Part shown: in pieces, positions 55,192-64,000 of the stretch
Position numbering within the stretch: the first letter of the stretch is position 1
Layout: each line of letters begins with the position of its first letter
NCBI GenBank assembly: GCA_029204225.1
Contig: CM055095.1
Coordinates: 17,159,552 to 17,223,551, forward strand
Source of the DNA: Diphasiastrum complanatum
Taxonomy: Eukaryota > Streptophyta > Lycopodiopsida > Lycopodiales > Lycopodiaceae
DNA length: 64,000 nt
Direction of reading: 5' to 3'
Translations under genes and position numbers: made by a program
Notes under the pieces: model-generated
Databases searched by the model: none
Told to the model about the DNA's origin: nothing
The model's input: only the letters and a program-made list of their open reading frames with translations

Positions 55192-55502
55192 CATTCTCGG
55201 AAGAAAAAAATTAACAAAAAGAAATTTGAACAAAAGAAAAGTGGATCAAAACAAAAAAATTTGCAATGAAAGGGCGCTTGAGAATGATACTAGCACTGAA
55301 TATCGGTTTCGAACGCAAGATCTACAGAGATTATTTGCAGAAAAGAGATGCACGTTCGAAAGCAATATTGCACAACAGGCGGTATCAGACTCGAGCGCAC
55401 TATGAGAGTGCGGAAGCTTGAAAGATGAAAGAGCAAGTTTGAGAGCGATATCAGGAGCTAAAAGCAAAAATTTCGCGAAAAAAAATGAAAATTCCGAGGA
55501 CT
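55192..55502 (-). promoter_or_regulatory. Leader of the H3-like locus
   Basis: About 300 bp between a TATA-like box (CATATATG, 55505-55512) and the ATG on the minus strand. Its last part is T-rich (TTGTTAATTTTTTTCTTCC). The middle resembles, in reverse complement, the sequence right of the plus-facing TATA box at 56440-56640 (GCTCGAG/GGATCCGATACTCC and TTCGAACGTGCATC/TCGAACGCACGTTGCC), so both flanks of the G-box core share a leader type. Confidence 0.55.
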
Positions 55503-55785
55503 TACATATATGAAATTTTTCCACGTGTGAAAAGATGGCCGAGACATGTGTCGTCAGATGATCAGACCACGTGGAATGTCCGTACTGAAAATGATGAGCC
55601 AATTATGAGGCCACGTGGGCTGAGACACGAGCGTGAATCCCTAATCGACACGTGTTACTCTTGCACGTGACAGATGTCAGATCAATCATACTAGTCACAG
55701 CACATTTTATTTGGCTAATCACAAGTCGACATGTGTTCCTTCACCACTCCTCCACACGTGCAAATTTTTTTTTATACATATGTCT
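55503..55785. promoter_or_regulatory. G-box-rich, apparently bidirectional promoter
   Basis: Six CACGTG G-boxes lie at 55522, 55568, 55612, 55649, 55664 and 55755, with additional ACATGT variants. On the left a CATATATG box faces the H3-like frame. On the right a TTTATACATA box (55771-55780) faces rightward. The outer parts are roughly mirror images (TTCCACGTGTG on the left, CACACGTGCAAA on the right). CACGTG is the core bound by plant bZIP and bHLH factors such as ABA- and light-response regulators. This suggests stress-, hormone- or light-linked expression, though nothing here proves activity. Confidence 0.65.
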
Positions 55786-56045
55786 TTTTGGGCTCAGATT
55801 TTCACGCAAATTCACGATTGCTTTGCCGTATACAATTTCAAGCGCACCGCTTGCTCTCATTACATCTCGTTGGCTATTATGCACCTGGATCCGATACTGC
55901 ATCGTCCGGTATCGCATTCGAACGCGTCTTGCAACCCTTTTTTTTTTGCTCGTTGTTCTTGCGCTCAGATCCGATACTCCAGTTTCAAATATGTCTCTTG
56001 AGTGCATGTTGATTTGACGTGCTTGTCGGACTTGGGGTTTGTGCC
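55515..56045 (+). repeat. Promoter repeat, copy 1
   Basis: About 530 bp including the G-box core, a TATA-like box and the following leader. It matches 56141-56650 in direct orientation. Shared blocks include GTCGTCAGATGAT, ACGCAAATT-ACGATTGCTTTGCCG, GGATCCGATACTGCATC and TTGTTCTTGCGCTC. Confidence 0.85.
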
Positions 56046-56140
56046 TGAGAGCGATAATTGAAACTTCAGTTCTGTTATTTTTGTTTAAAATGTCTAATTT
56101 TGAATCCAGTTTGCTGTATTTTTTTGATGAATTTGTGCAA
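56046..56140 (+). other. Short plus-strand frame facing away from the H3-like frame
   Basis: After the plus-facing leader an ATG at 56090 opens MSNFESSLLYFFDEFVQIF before entering the second promoter repeat. This is where the partner of a bidirectional promoter would begin. The frame is cut short by the repeat, and nothing is recognised. Confidence 0.3.
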
Positions 56141-56650
56141 ATTTTTGCACATGTGAAAAGACGGCTGAGACACGTGTCGTCAGATGATTAGACCACATGG
56201 AATGTCCATACTAATAATGATGACCCAATTATGGAGACACGTGGGCTGAGACACGTGCGCGAATCCCTTTTTGACGCGTGTCATTCTTGCACGTGACAGA
56301 TTTCAGATTAATCATTCTAGATACGACACATTTATTTTGGCCAATCACATGTCGACACGTGCTCCTTCGCCACTCCACACGTGCAAAATTTTTATATATA
56401 AATAGGTCTTTTTCGACTTGAATTTTCACGCAAATTTACGATTGCTTTGCCGGATATCGGTTTCAAGCGCGCCGCTTGCTCTCATTACGTCTCATTGACT
56501 ATTATGCGTCTGGATCCGATACTGCATCCTCTGGTATTGCATTCAAGCGTGTTTCATATCCCTTTTCTTTTCTGCTCGTTGTTCTTGCGCTCGGATCCGA
56601 TACTCCAGCTTCCAATATCTCTCTCGAACGCACGTTGCCTTGACGTGCGG
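56141..56650 (+). repeat. Promoter repeat, copy 2
   Basis: Second copy with six CACGTG boxes (56171, 56238, 56252, 56290, 56356, 56378) and a clean TATATATAAATAG box at 56394-56406. It ends where the copia H protease region begins, so its right edge coincides with a junction inside that element. Confidence 0.85.
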
Positions 56651-56651
56651 G

Positions 56652-58230
56652 AATAGTACCATTTTCCTTGATAACAACTTTACCATCATTGGCCATGTTG
56701 ATGATTTTCTTCTCTCCTTCATAAGGCACCAAATAAGTGAAGTACTCTTTGTGACATGTCATATGAAAGCTTGATCCACTATCAATCCACCATGGATCAA
56801 TATCTCCATCATTGGTTAGCAAACAAGAAGACATCAAAAAGGCATCATCATTTGAGTTTTTATTACCAATACCATCCTCATCAAAAGTGAAATTGCTTTG
56901 CTTCTCATTTTGATCTCTCTTTTTCCTGAAGAAATCACTTGAAAAATGCCCTTTGACTCCACAATAAAAGCATTTTAACTTGGATCTGTCTTTCTTCTTT
57001 CCAACAAAAGTAGAAGGCTCACCTTGATCTTGACCCTTTGACCACTTGCCTTTGCCTTTGCCCTTGAACTTTCCCTTTCAAAACATAGCCTCCTCCTCTC
57101 CAACTTGAGAAATAGCAGTAGATACTCCTCTTGATAGAAGCCTAAACTCCTCATTCACCAAGATCTCTTGCAAATCCACCATACTTGGAAAAGTCTTTTG
57201 AATAGCAAAATTTTGCACCAAATTAGCATGATCATCCAACAAGCCACTAAGAACAACTTGAACAAGCTCCACTTTAATGCTTTCACTAATGCATGCTAGT
57301 TCATCTCTCAAAGCTTTAACTCTCAAAACAAAAGCATGATAGCCTTTGTACTCCTTCTTTTAGGATTAGGACCCTAGATGTAGACTTGGACTCATAAACT
57401 TCTTCAAAGATTCCCAAGCCTCACTTGATGTTGTGAACTTACCAACTTCCTTGAGAAGTTCATTAGTCACATTCATCTAGATCACATTTAAAGCTTTCTT
57501 TGCCCTCTTGTAATACCTCAATTGATCTTGTGGTGCCAAAAATCTCTCCTCCACACCTACAACAATATCCATCAAATCATTCATCTCAAGCAAAGATTCA
57601 ATCCTCACCACCTTCCAAATAGAATAGTTTGTTGAGGTAAGCCTATCATTTCTTCCAACACAAAGCCACTTGAGGTTGCCATGTTGCAATGATCTAATCT
57701 TCTATTTGAACCTATTCCAATGCACCAAGATCTTTCTTGAGAATCAACAAATGAAACTCAAGAAGAAATCACAAAGATATGAAAACAATCTAGCCTCTCC
57801 GTTTTCTCTTTCTAGCAAATCCTAGCATGTAGAATCTTAATTTCTTGATCACAATAGATCTAAGCACAATATGATGAACTTTTGCCAACACCTACTCTTG
57901 GAAAGGTCTAGAAACTTAAAATCAAGAGATCCTATCAAATTTAGGGTCTCACAAAAAATGCAAAACATTGAATCAATCAAAATCTACATGCAAAAGCTAG
58001 AATCTACATATCTCATCTAATAGAATGTAGCATCCACAATCACAAGCAATTTTTGTCTCCCCATTCCAGTAAGTGGTTTCAAAAATTGACCATCTACAAG
58101 TATTTTGACCTAAAATAATTTTAAGATTGCAAAGATCCAAACTCTATATTTAAAACTACAAGATTTGAGCTGAAAATTCTTCCAAATCCATAGAGAATTT
58201 ATGGCGCCCTCAAATCTACCTTTGATACCA
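56652..58230 (-). mobile_element. Ty1/copia fossil H: protease start, zinc knuckle, gag, leader, primer site
   Basis: Read right to left: primer site TGGTATCAAAGG (58219-58230), leader of about 530 bp, gag (57078-57689) with GRNDRLTSTNYSIWKVVRIE, SLLEMNDLMDIVVGVEERF and SGLLDDHANLVQNFAIQKTF, then a basic patch and knuckle region (about 56930-57060). The protease start is DPWWIDSGSSFHMTCHKEYF, then KVVIKENGTIP. It stops at 56651 against the promoter repeat. It is a close relative of copia B and D, with several interruptions. Confidence 0.9.
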
Positions 58231-58771
58231 TATGAAAATCCAAAGATCAAAGTGCATTTAGTTCCTCAATGATCTTTCGCCACATTTGGTTGCACATCTA
58301 GAAATAGCTTAGAGATAGAAATCACTACTTTATGCATGCTAGAACTTAGAAATGCCCAAAAATAAGATCATAAACACTTAGATATGACTTCATACTATCC
58401 TTGTCCATACATTAGCAATGTAGTACCGTACTTCACACATGTGAAAGCCAGATCAACCATAAAATCAACATTCTACACATAGAAACTCAAGATATCAAGA
58501 GAGAAACACATGAGATGGACATAGAAACACAAGAGATGAATTCTCCACAAAGAAAGAAAATTTGATGATTATTTCTCCACGTAGGTATAGCTATTTATAG
58601 CTTCCTAATTTTAATTTGACCACTTTCCCCAAACTTGACCTAATTTGGAAACTTCTAGATACTTCATCAAAAACCTAGAAATACTATCTAGATGCAATGT
58701 ACCAAAATTAGCCAATTAGAATGGGTCCAAATCCGAGCTCATCCACTTATCTACTTGCCAAAAATAGTACA
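58231..58771 (-). repeat. Probable 5' LTR of copia H
   Basis: Adjoins the primer site. On the minus strand it would start TGTACTATTTTTGG (58771) and end GGATTTTCATA (58231). A GCTATAAATAGC promoter-like box lies at about 58586-58600. Outer boundary approximate. Confidence 0.6.
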
Positions 58772-58779
58772 AATACTAT

Positions 58780-59050
58780 TTAGGCCTTTATGAGATAGAA
58801 GTTGAGCCTTGCATACCAAGACCTTGGTGCTTGTTTCAGTCCATAGAGACTTTTGAACAAAGGACAAACTTTTGATTCATCACCTTCTTTCACAAAACCT
58901 GGAGTTTGATCCATGTAAATCTCCTCCTCAAGGTAACCATTGAGAAATGCATTAGAAACATCAAGTTGGAACATACTCCAATTGTAAAAACATGCAAGAG
59001 ATATGAGTATTCTGATTGTTACCATCTTTGCAACTGGTGCAAAGGTGTCT
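58780..59050 (-). pseudogene. Ty1/copia RT fragment
   Basis: MVTIRILISLACFYNWSMFQ, LDVSNAFLNGYLEEEIYMDQ and FKSLYGLKQAPRSWYARLNF are hallmark copia RT motifs. It lies next to the copia H LTR but outside it, so it belongs to another, older copia. Only this short piece remains. Confidence 0.9.
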
Positions 59051-60296
59051 TCATACTAAAATTAGACTGATCTAATACAAAATTCTCAGACCTAAATTCT
59101 GATCAAACTTACTTCTACTCCAATCAAAATGGAATTAGTAACCTTTGACCTTTCATTGTACTACTTATATATAACGATTCAAATATCAAACTCGTTCTAG
59201 TTCCAGATTGTCCACACAAATATGAAACTATCTCTATGTTGAGATTTCATTTTGGCCTCCAAAAATGCCAATAAACCAACAAACTAGTTGAAAATTTTTC
59301 ACACAGTTGTTTCTATCAATGATGATGTCGTTGATGGTGCTTGCATTATTAGTACTGTAGCATTGCAACTAGGATTATGAATGTCAATTGTGTTGGGATT
59401 CGAGACAATGTGCATCATATCAGATAGAAATGAGCGGAATCCTTGATGCATGCAACTACATATATCGTATTCAGATCATATTTGAACGAATTAAAATCTA
59501 TCTTACTTGATCACAGCTTTGAAGTCATTGGATCAAAAGACTTGATTCCATAGCCATGCATGAATACATTGAGTTACAGATTTAGATTTTATGTGCGAAA
59601 GCAAAAGCGTCTAGGTGATTAGAACAACAAATTTGACTTATGCTATCAGTCACACGAATAGTTTAATCTGGTAAATAATTTATCTACGAGCATGAATCTA
59701 TATGAACATTATTGAAATAAGCATTCAATCAAAATATACCCAACTCAAATTAAGGAACGAATATCAATTAGTCGTGAATGATAACAGTCTGAGTGAAGAC
59801 AGAGTCGTGTTCTTTCTAAGACAATACTCTATAGTAACAGAGAGAAAGAACAGAAGAATTGTGCTCTGGATGTTCAACGATTCTAGCATTGTAACCTTAC
59901 AACTGATAAGTTGATGGCTATTTGTATAGATGGCTAGCTAATTAAAAGAATGGTTAATCTGTACATTGCAAATTAGATTAATCCACTATGTGTTGTTGTC
60001 AATCGCTTTCGGACAGTATCTAAGTCCGTTGGAGATCATGCCCGGTCGTGACAATGGTACGGTTGAGCCGCCTTTTGATTTGACTCAACTTGAGATTGAC
60101 AAGTGACCAGGTTGTGAGCTCGAAAGTCAAATAGAAAATATTCGAGGTGGGAGACCTTCGACGTGGTAGAATGGCTGAGTGGTCAAAACTCAAGGTCATC
60201 GAAATGTTTGACATGGCGAATGCTGAATAGCTGAAGTGTTCAAACACTTTCATGTCATCAGGACTCTTTCATGAATCTCTTTATATTTCCGCAGAC
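59051..60296. other. Unassigned spacer with a tRNA-like segment
   Basis: No gene is supported. A short plus-strand open frame at 59702-59914 has no motif. A tRNA-like stretch near the right end is listed separately. Confidence 0.35.
60158..60248 (+). repeat. tRNA-like segment, SINE or tRNA relic
   Basis: GACGTGG at the 5' side can pair over seven positions, with wobbles, with TCATGTC at the 3' side like an acceptor stem. TGGCTGAGTGGTCAAAA matches a class II tRNA A box. AAGTGTTCAAACACTT resembles a T arm. No clear anticodon arm is seen. It may be a tRNA pseudogene or a SINE head. Confidence 0.3.
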
Positions 60297-61258
60297 TGTT
60301 AGAAAACAAGTGTAATTCTGCAGAGTGTGCAACTGTACATGTTGGAAAGAGGTGTGTGAAAGATAGGTCAAACTAGAAAAGAAAAGAAAAGAATAAAAAG
60401 AATTCAAACACAAGAAAGAAAAACTTATCATGCGCAGCAGAATAAACTATCTTTCTCTTTCTTTATGCATGACTACGCCTATCAATTTTGAACAAAACAA
60501 TAGTAATAGAAAACGCGTTCAATCTTATAGTAACTAACTTTGAAATCATTAGTACTACAGTGATTACGTAGCCACATTAAGCATCGAAACATCAGACAAA
60601 TAATTTGTTGTGAAATATTAGACAAATAATTAGTCGCAAAGAACTACATAAATGCATACATTCTAAGACGAGGCTGAACGCAATAAGAAGATAGTATTGA
60701 TTCAGTATGGAAGCAAAACAGATGTAAATGAGTACAACACATCGTGGAGTGGAGGCGCGTACTCTAAGCTATTTCTGAACGGCTAAAATGTAAGTCTGAA
60801 TTAAGCGCAACTACTGATAAGCAGTAAGCACAATAGCAATCTCTAATCAACTCTAAAGAACTGAGCTAGAATGCTCACGAGTGTACAAGCTCGCAGGCTT
60901 GAGAGAGAGAGAGCTAACTATTCGATACTTGATCCTCTTCTTGATCATAAGATGTTGAAATATGAATAGCTATTTATACTAAGCAATTAGGTCGTCAAAA
61001 GCATCATCCAATTGGTTTTCATGTGCTGGCATCCATCCAGTTAGGACTTCTCATAAACTACTTGCTGATGGATTAATGCAAGTCGATGGCTTTGGTCGTA
61101 AACAGTCTGTCTGCAGAAATGAACGTAAACTGTCATTGTGAGTCATTTCGAGTAGTTATGCAGACTGTGTAAAAACACGAAAAAAATTGTAGGTCTAGAT
61201 AAAAGTTCAACGAAGATTAAAATGTCAGTTAGTCGATTAGTGGGAGAATCATCCAACA
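60297..61258 (-). repeat. Copia 3' LTR (family G), 962 bp
   Basis: On the minus strand it starts TGTTGGATGATTC right after a TTAAGGGGGAG polypurine tract and ends TTTTCTAACA. A TTAGTATAAATAGC promoter box is at about 60977. It matches the partial plus copy at 50625-51295 over its central and 3' parts. Both ends look intact. Confidence 0.85.
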
Positions 61259-63640
61259 CTCCCCCTTAATCTGAATCCATGAATGCCTTGACCTTTAAAC
61301 TTAGTTCTGCACAAAACTTCATGTGTGCATCCAAGCTTAATGCTTTAGTAAAATTATCCATTGTCATATCTTGCGTTCGACAGTACTGCAATCTGACCTC
61401 TTTGTTGAGAACTTTGCTTCTGACATAGTGATAGTTAAGTTCAATGTGCTTACTCCTAGAATGAAATCTAGGGTTGGCTAACAAGACAATGGCACTCTGA
61501 TTATCACAAAATAATAATGTCGGAGCATATTGACTCAGACTGATATATGAAAGTAAGTTTTTCAACCATATTGCTTCCTTAGTAGCTTGTGAGGCTACAA
61601 TATACTTTGATTTTGTATAAGATGGAGCTATCAAAGATTGCTTGCGACTGTTCCAAGAAATTGGACCATTGTTGAGGAAGAATTTAAATCCAGAAGTAGA
61701 TTTATGAGTGTCTATATCTCCTACCCAGCTTGCATCTGTGTAACCACTCAGTAAATTGAGTTTGTCGTTGTTGATTGCTCCATAACAAATGCAAAAGCCC
61801 ATAGTAGCTCGAAGATATCTCATGACTTTGATGAGAGCCTTCCAATGTGTTATACCAAGATTGGTCATATACTAACTTAGGGAGCTGACTGCAAAAGCTA
61901 TGTCTGGCCTAGTACAGATCATTGCATACATAAGAGATCCTGTTATCGAATGATAAGGATACTCACGAATCTGCTCCTTTTCTTTGATTGTTCGGGGGCA
62001 CTTGTCCTTCAACAATTTGAGACCTGGTTCCATTGGTGAGAGAGCTAACTTGCAATTAACCAGATTCCTGAGATCATGAGGAATCTGCGCATAAGTAGTA
62101 CATCCAAAAACTCGTAAGTTTGATAAACAAGGTTTGGTACCTGTCCAAACTTCGAATGATGTTTTGTCTGAGAGACCTTTAGTAGGACATCCGTTCTGAA
62201 TATAGGCTGTTGTTGAAATAGCTTCAGCCCAGAAGGACTTCGGAAGTGTCGCTTGTGATAACATGCACTTTGTCGATTCGACTAAGATTCTGTTATTTCT
62301 CTCAGCAAGACCATTTGACTGAGGTGAATATAAGGTTGTTGCTCAATGTCATTGTTAAGGCAGTATTCCTTGAATTCAGTGGAGATGTATTCTCCCCCAT
62401 TATCGGATCTTAGTGCTTTGATTCGTATACCAGTCTAATTTTCTGCATGCTCTTTGAATTGTCTGAACTTGATGAAAGCCTCTGACTTCTGTTTAATGAA
62501 GTAAACAGCTATTCTTTTGGAAAATTCGTCAATAAAGGTAGTGAAATACTTTGCATCTAGTAATCAAGGAGTTTCCATAGGTCCACATATATCTGTCTAA
62601 ACAACATCTAACAGATTTTTTGTTGCATGTCTGTAACTCGATCTAAAAGGAATCCTAGTCTGCTTTCCAAAGATGCAGCTATGGCAGACAGGGAGATCGA
62701 CTTTACCAGAAGGATAGTCGAGATCAAGTACTAGGGATTGTCTAGACATGTTCGAAATAGATGCATAATTTAGGTGCCCTAAGCGACGATGCCATAATGA
62801 TGCTTTATTGACAGGAACAGAGGTTTTCAAAGCTTAACTAGAATCAGAATAAAAATGTGCCAATCTATATAATTATCCATGCCTCTTGCCGAGTGCAAGG
62901 ATCTTATTTCTCCTATCAATAATTCTGCATTGGTCAGATTCAAACTCCACCCTATGACCTAAATCTGTGATTCTACTTACTGATTACAGACAGTTTAGGA
63001 ACCATTACAAGACTTTCGATAGTAGTTTGAATTGATCATGTTGGAACCTTAATCTTACAGTACCTTCACCTTCGATAGTGTGAGTGCTATCGTCACCAAG
63101 ATGAACATACTTCTTCATGTTGTAAGGTGTATATGATTGGAAAATCTCACGATGATTGGTCATATAGCTCCGGAATCCAAAAACTACGAATCATTCGAAT
63201 TCGTGTATTTGTCTTTGACCATACAAGCACCTTCATCCATTTCGACTACAGGAGGTGCTGTAACTGTATTTGCTTGTTGATCAGGTTGCTTGGCTGCATT
63301 CTTCGCCTTGAGAATTTGGAAATCTTGGATCTCATGGTTATTGCATTTGCAATACCTGCAAAACATCTTCTTCTTCAACGAATGTGGATATGATGATTGT
63401 TCTTGACCTTGAGTCTGTTTCTAATTCGATGTAGATTGCTTGGAGCTTTTCTACTTCTATCGTTTCAAGCCCTTGTTGACATACAAGGCATGAGACGAAG
63501 AGGTAGACGAAGTGTCTTGACTTCTTTGATTATCTTCTTGCAGCAACATAGTGATAACTCTGGTAAAAGTTAAATCTGAGTGTGTCATGATGATCATCAC
63601 CTAGTTCTCATATGTAGAGGGCATGCTTGAAAGCAATGTC
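61259..63640 (-). mobile_element. Ty1/copia fossil G: gag end, protease, integrase, RT end, RNase H
   Basis: Read right to left: a gag end with CRYCKCNNHE knuckle (about 63340), Ala/Gln-rich linker, GAG-pre-integrase (ASLWHRRLGHLNYASISNMS, VCHSCIFGKQTRIPF), integrase (LPKSFWAEAISTTAYIQNGC, LRVFGCTTYAQIPHDLRN), RT end (YHSITGSLMYAMICTRPDIA), RNase H (GYTDASWVGDIDTHKSTSGF, FCDNQSAIVLLANPRFHSRS, KHIELNYHYVRSKVL, MTMDNFTKALS), then polypurine tract and LTR. Broken in several places and internally reduced. The RNase H part is the best preserved. Confidence 0.9.
61266..61868 (-). pseudogene. RNase H of copia G
   Basis: A 200-residue open frame from WKALIKVMRYLRATMGFCIC to LSLKVKAFMDSD, covering the whole copia RNase H. 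The catalytic-type acidic positions are visible in GYTDASW, FCDNQSAI and MDNFTKAL, and a histidine-rich segment (SKHIELNYHYVR) lies between. It is still open across its length, the most intact retroelement domain in the window. Confidence 0.9.
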
Positions 63641-64000
63641 ATAATTGCATCTTGATCATATATAATTGATCCGACAGCGGAATCTGATTCTTCATGAGTG
63701 AGTCATACTCATCTTGCATCGCATCCTCCCAACATTTTACTCCCTTGGCCTGCTCATAGAAAACAGGTTCTTCTGAAACATCTCCATGAGATGTAAGAGC
63801 AAAATCTAAAAAATCAGCATAGTCCACTAATTTTGTAGAGGCACGTGTCTTTCCATCATAAAATGAACTTACTTTGTTGTCCCGCAAAGTCGACAACAGC
63901 CATCGTGGAACTGTTTTAGGCTGTCTAATAGCCATATCTCTTTTTACAATTTGTTGTCCAAGATCTCTCAACACCGCACTTGGCTGTCCAAAATCTTCCA
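63641..64000 (-). mobile_element. Ty1/copia fragment: integrase-RT linker and RT start
   Basis: VPRWLLSTLRDNKVSSFYDG, YADFLDFALTSHGDVSEEPV and WEDAMQDEYDSLMKN correspond to the copia linker and RT entry. It lies upstream of the gag end of copia G on the same strand, so by domain order it is part of a different element that runs off the right edge. Broken fossil. Confidence 0.75.

Noticed and set aside
55711-56012. Overlapping frames on both strands in the promoter repeats
   Set aside because: Short, overlapping in several frames, rich in Ser and Cys, and lying across TATA and leader sequence. They are not conserved as frames between the two repeat copies.
1-64000. CRISPR array, rRNA operon, plastid or mitochondrial insertion
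   Set aside because: Tandem repeats seen are short minisatellites without unique spacers, and no rRNA or organelle gene motifs were noticed on either strand.

Overview
The window looks like nuclear DNA of a land plant with a large, repeat-rich genome. Almost everything recognisable is decayed LTR retrotransposon of the two plant superfamilies. There are Ty1/copia elements with initiator-Met-type primer sites (TGGTATCAGAGC) and Ty3/gypsy elements, one with a TTGCCGGGG-type primer site. There is also one CACTA DNA transposon, a tRNA-related SINE, and long AT-rich spacer. I see no rRNA, no CRISPR array, no organelle insertion and no bacterial-style operon. The exact lineage cannot be fixed from the sequence alone.

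Layout. 1-0.5 kb is a copia fragment, followed by a 25-bp minisatellite. 1.65-7.54 kb is a minus-strand gypsy fossil with gag, zinc knuckles, protease, RT, RNase H and integrase. 8.26-9.37 kb holds two plus-strand open blocks unlike any transposon, a possible unrecognised host gene. 10.2-13.2 kb is a copia patchwork with parts in opposite orientations and one full LTR (12500-13200). 13.2-19.7 kb has an inverted pair of related LTR-like units enclosing a plus-strand copia with a whole-looking 3' LTR (16980-17548). 20.3-23.7 kb has a coiled-coil relic, a low-complexity duplication and a minus-strand copia. 24-26 kb holds a cysteine-rich gene-like fragment and a SINE with a 16-bp target duplication. 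26.8-33.0 kb carries two plus-strand copia 5' halves; one LTR contains a 366-bp foreign insertion. 33-37.8 kb is mostly unassigned. 37.8-40.2 kb is the right-hand part of a CACTA element. 41.3-50.2 kb is a copia leader and LTR, then a coiled-coil locus and a second minus-strand gypsy fossil with two protease-like blocks. 50.2-53.0 kb has copia LTR pieces, a tandem duplication and a tRNA-like repeat. 56.6-64 kb is more minus-strand copia, including a 962-bp LTR (60297-61258).

The most notable locus is 53.0-56.65 kb. A minus-strand open reading frame (54607-55191, about 194 residues) contains a recognisable histone H3 fold. By eye it aligns without a gap to canonical H3 over 86 residues, with 39 identities. 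It has a shortened, altered N-terminal tail and a basic then acidic C-terminal extension. Decayed coding blocks with plant-like splice borders follow downstream. Its upstream region is a dense cluster of six CACGTG G-boxes in a roughly palindromic, apparently bidirectional promoter, and the core plus the outward-facing half are repeated once to the right. I know of no described family with this combination, and it is the best candidate here for something undescribed.

The genes do not form a pathway. The window is a record of nested and neighbouring insertions, with perhaps three non-transposon gene-like pieces: the H3-like locus, the 8-9 kb blocks and the 25 kb cysteine-rich block.
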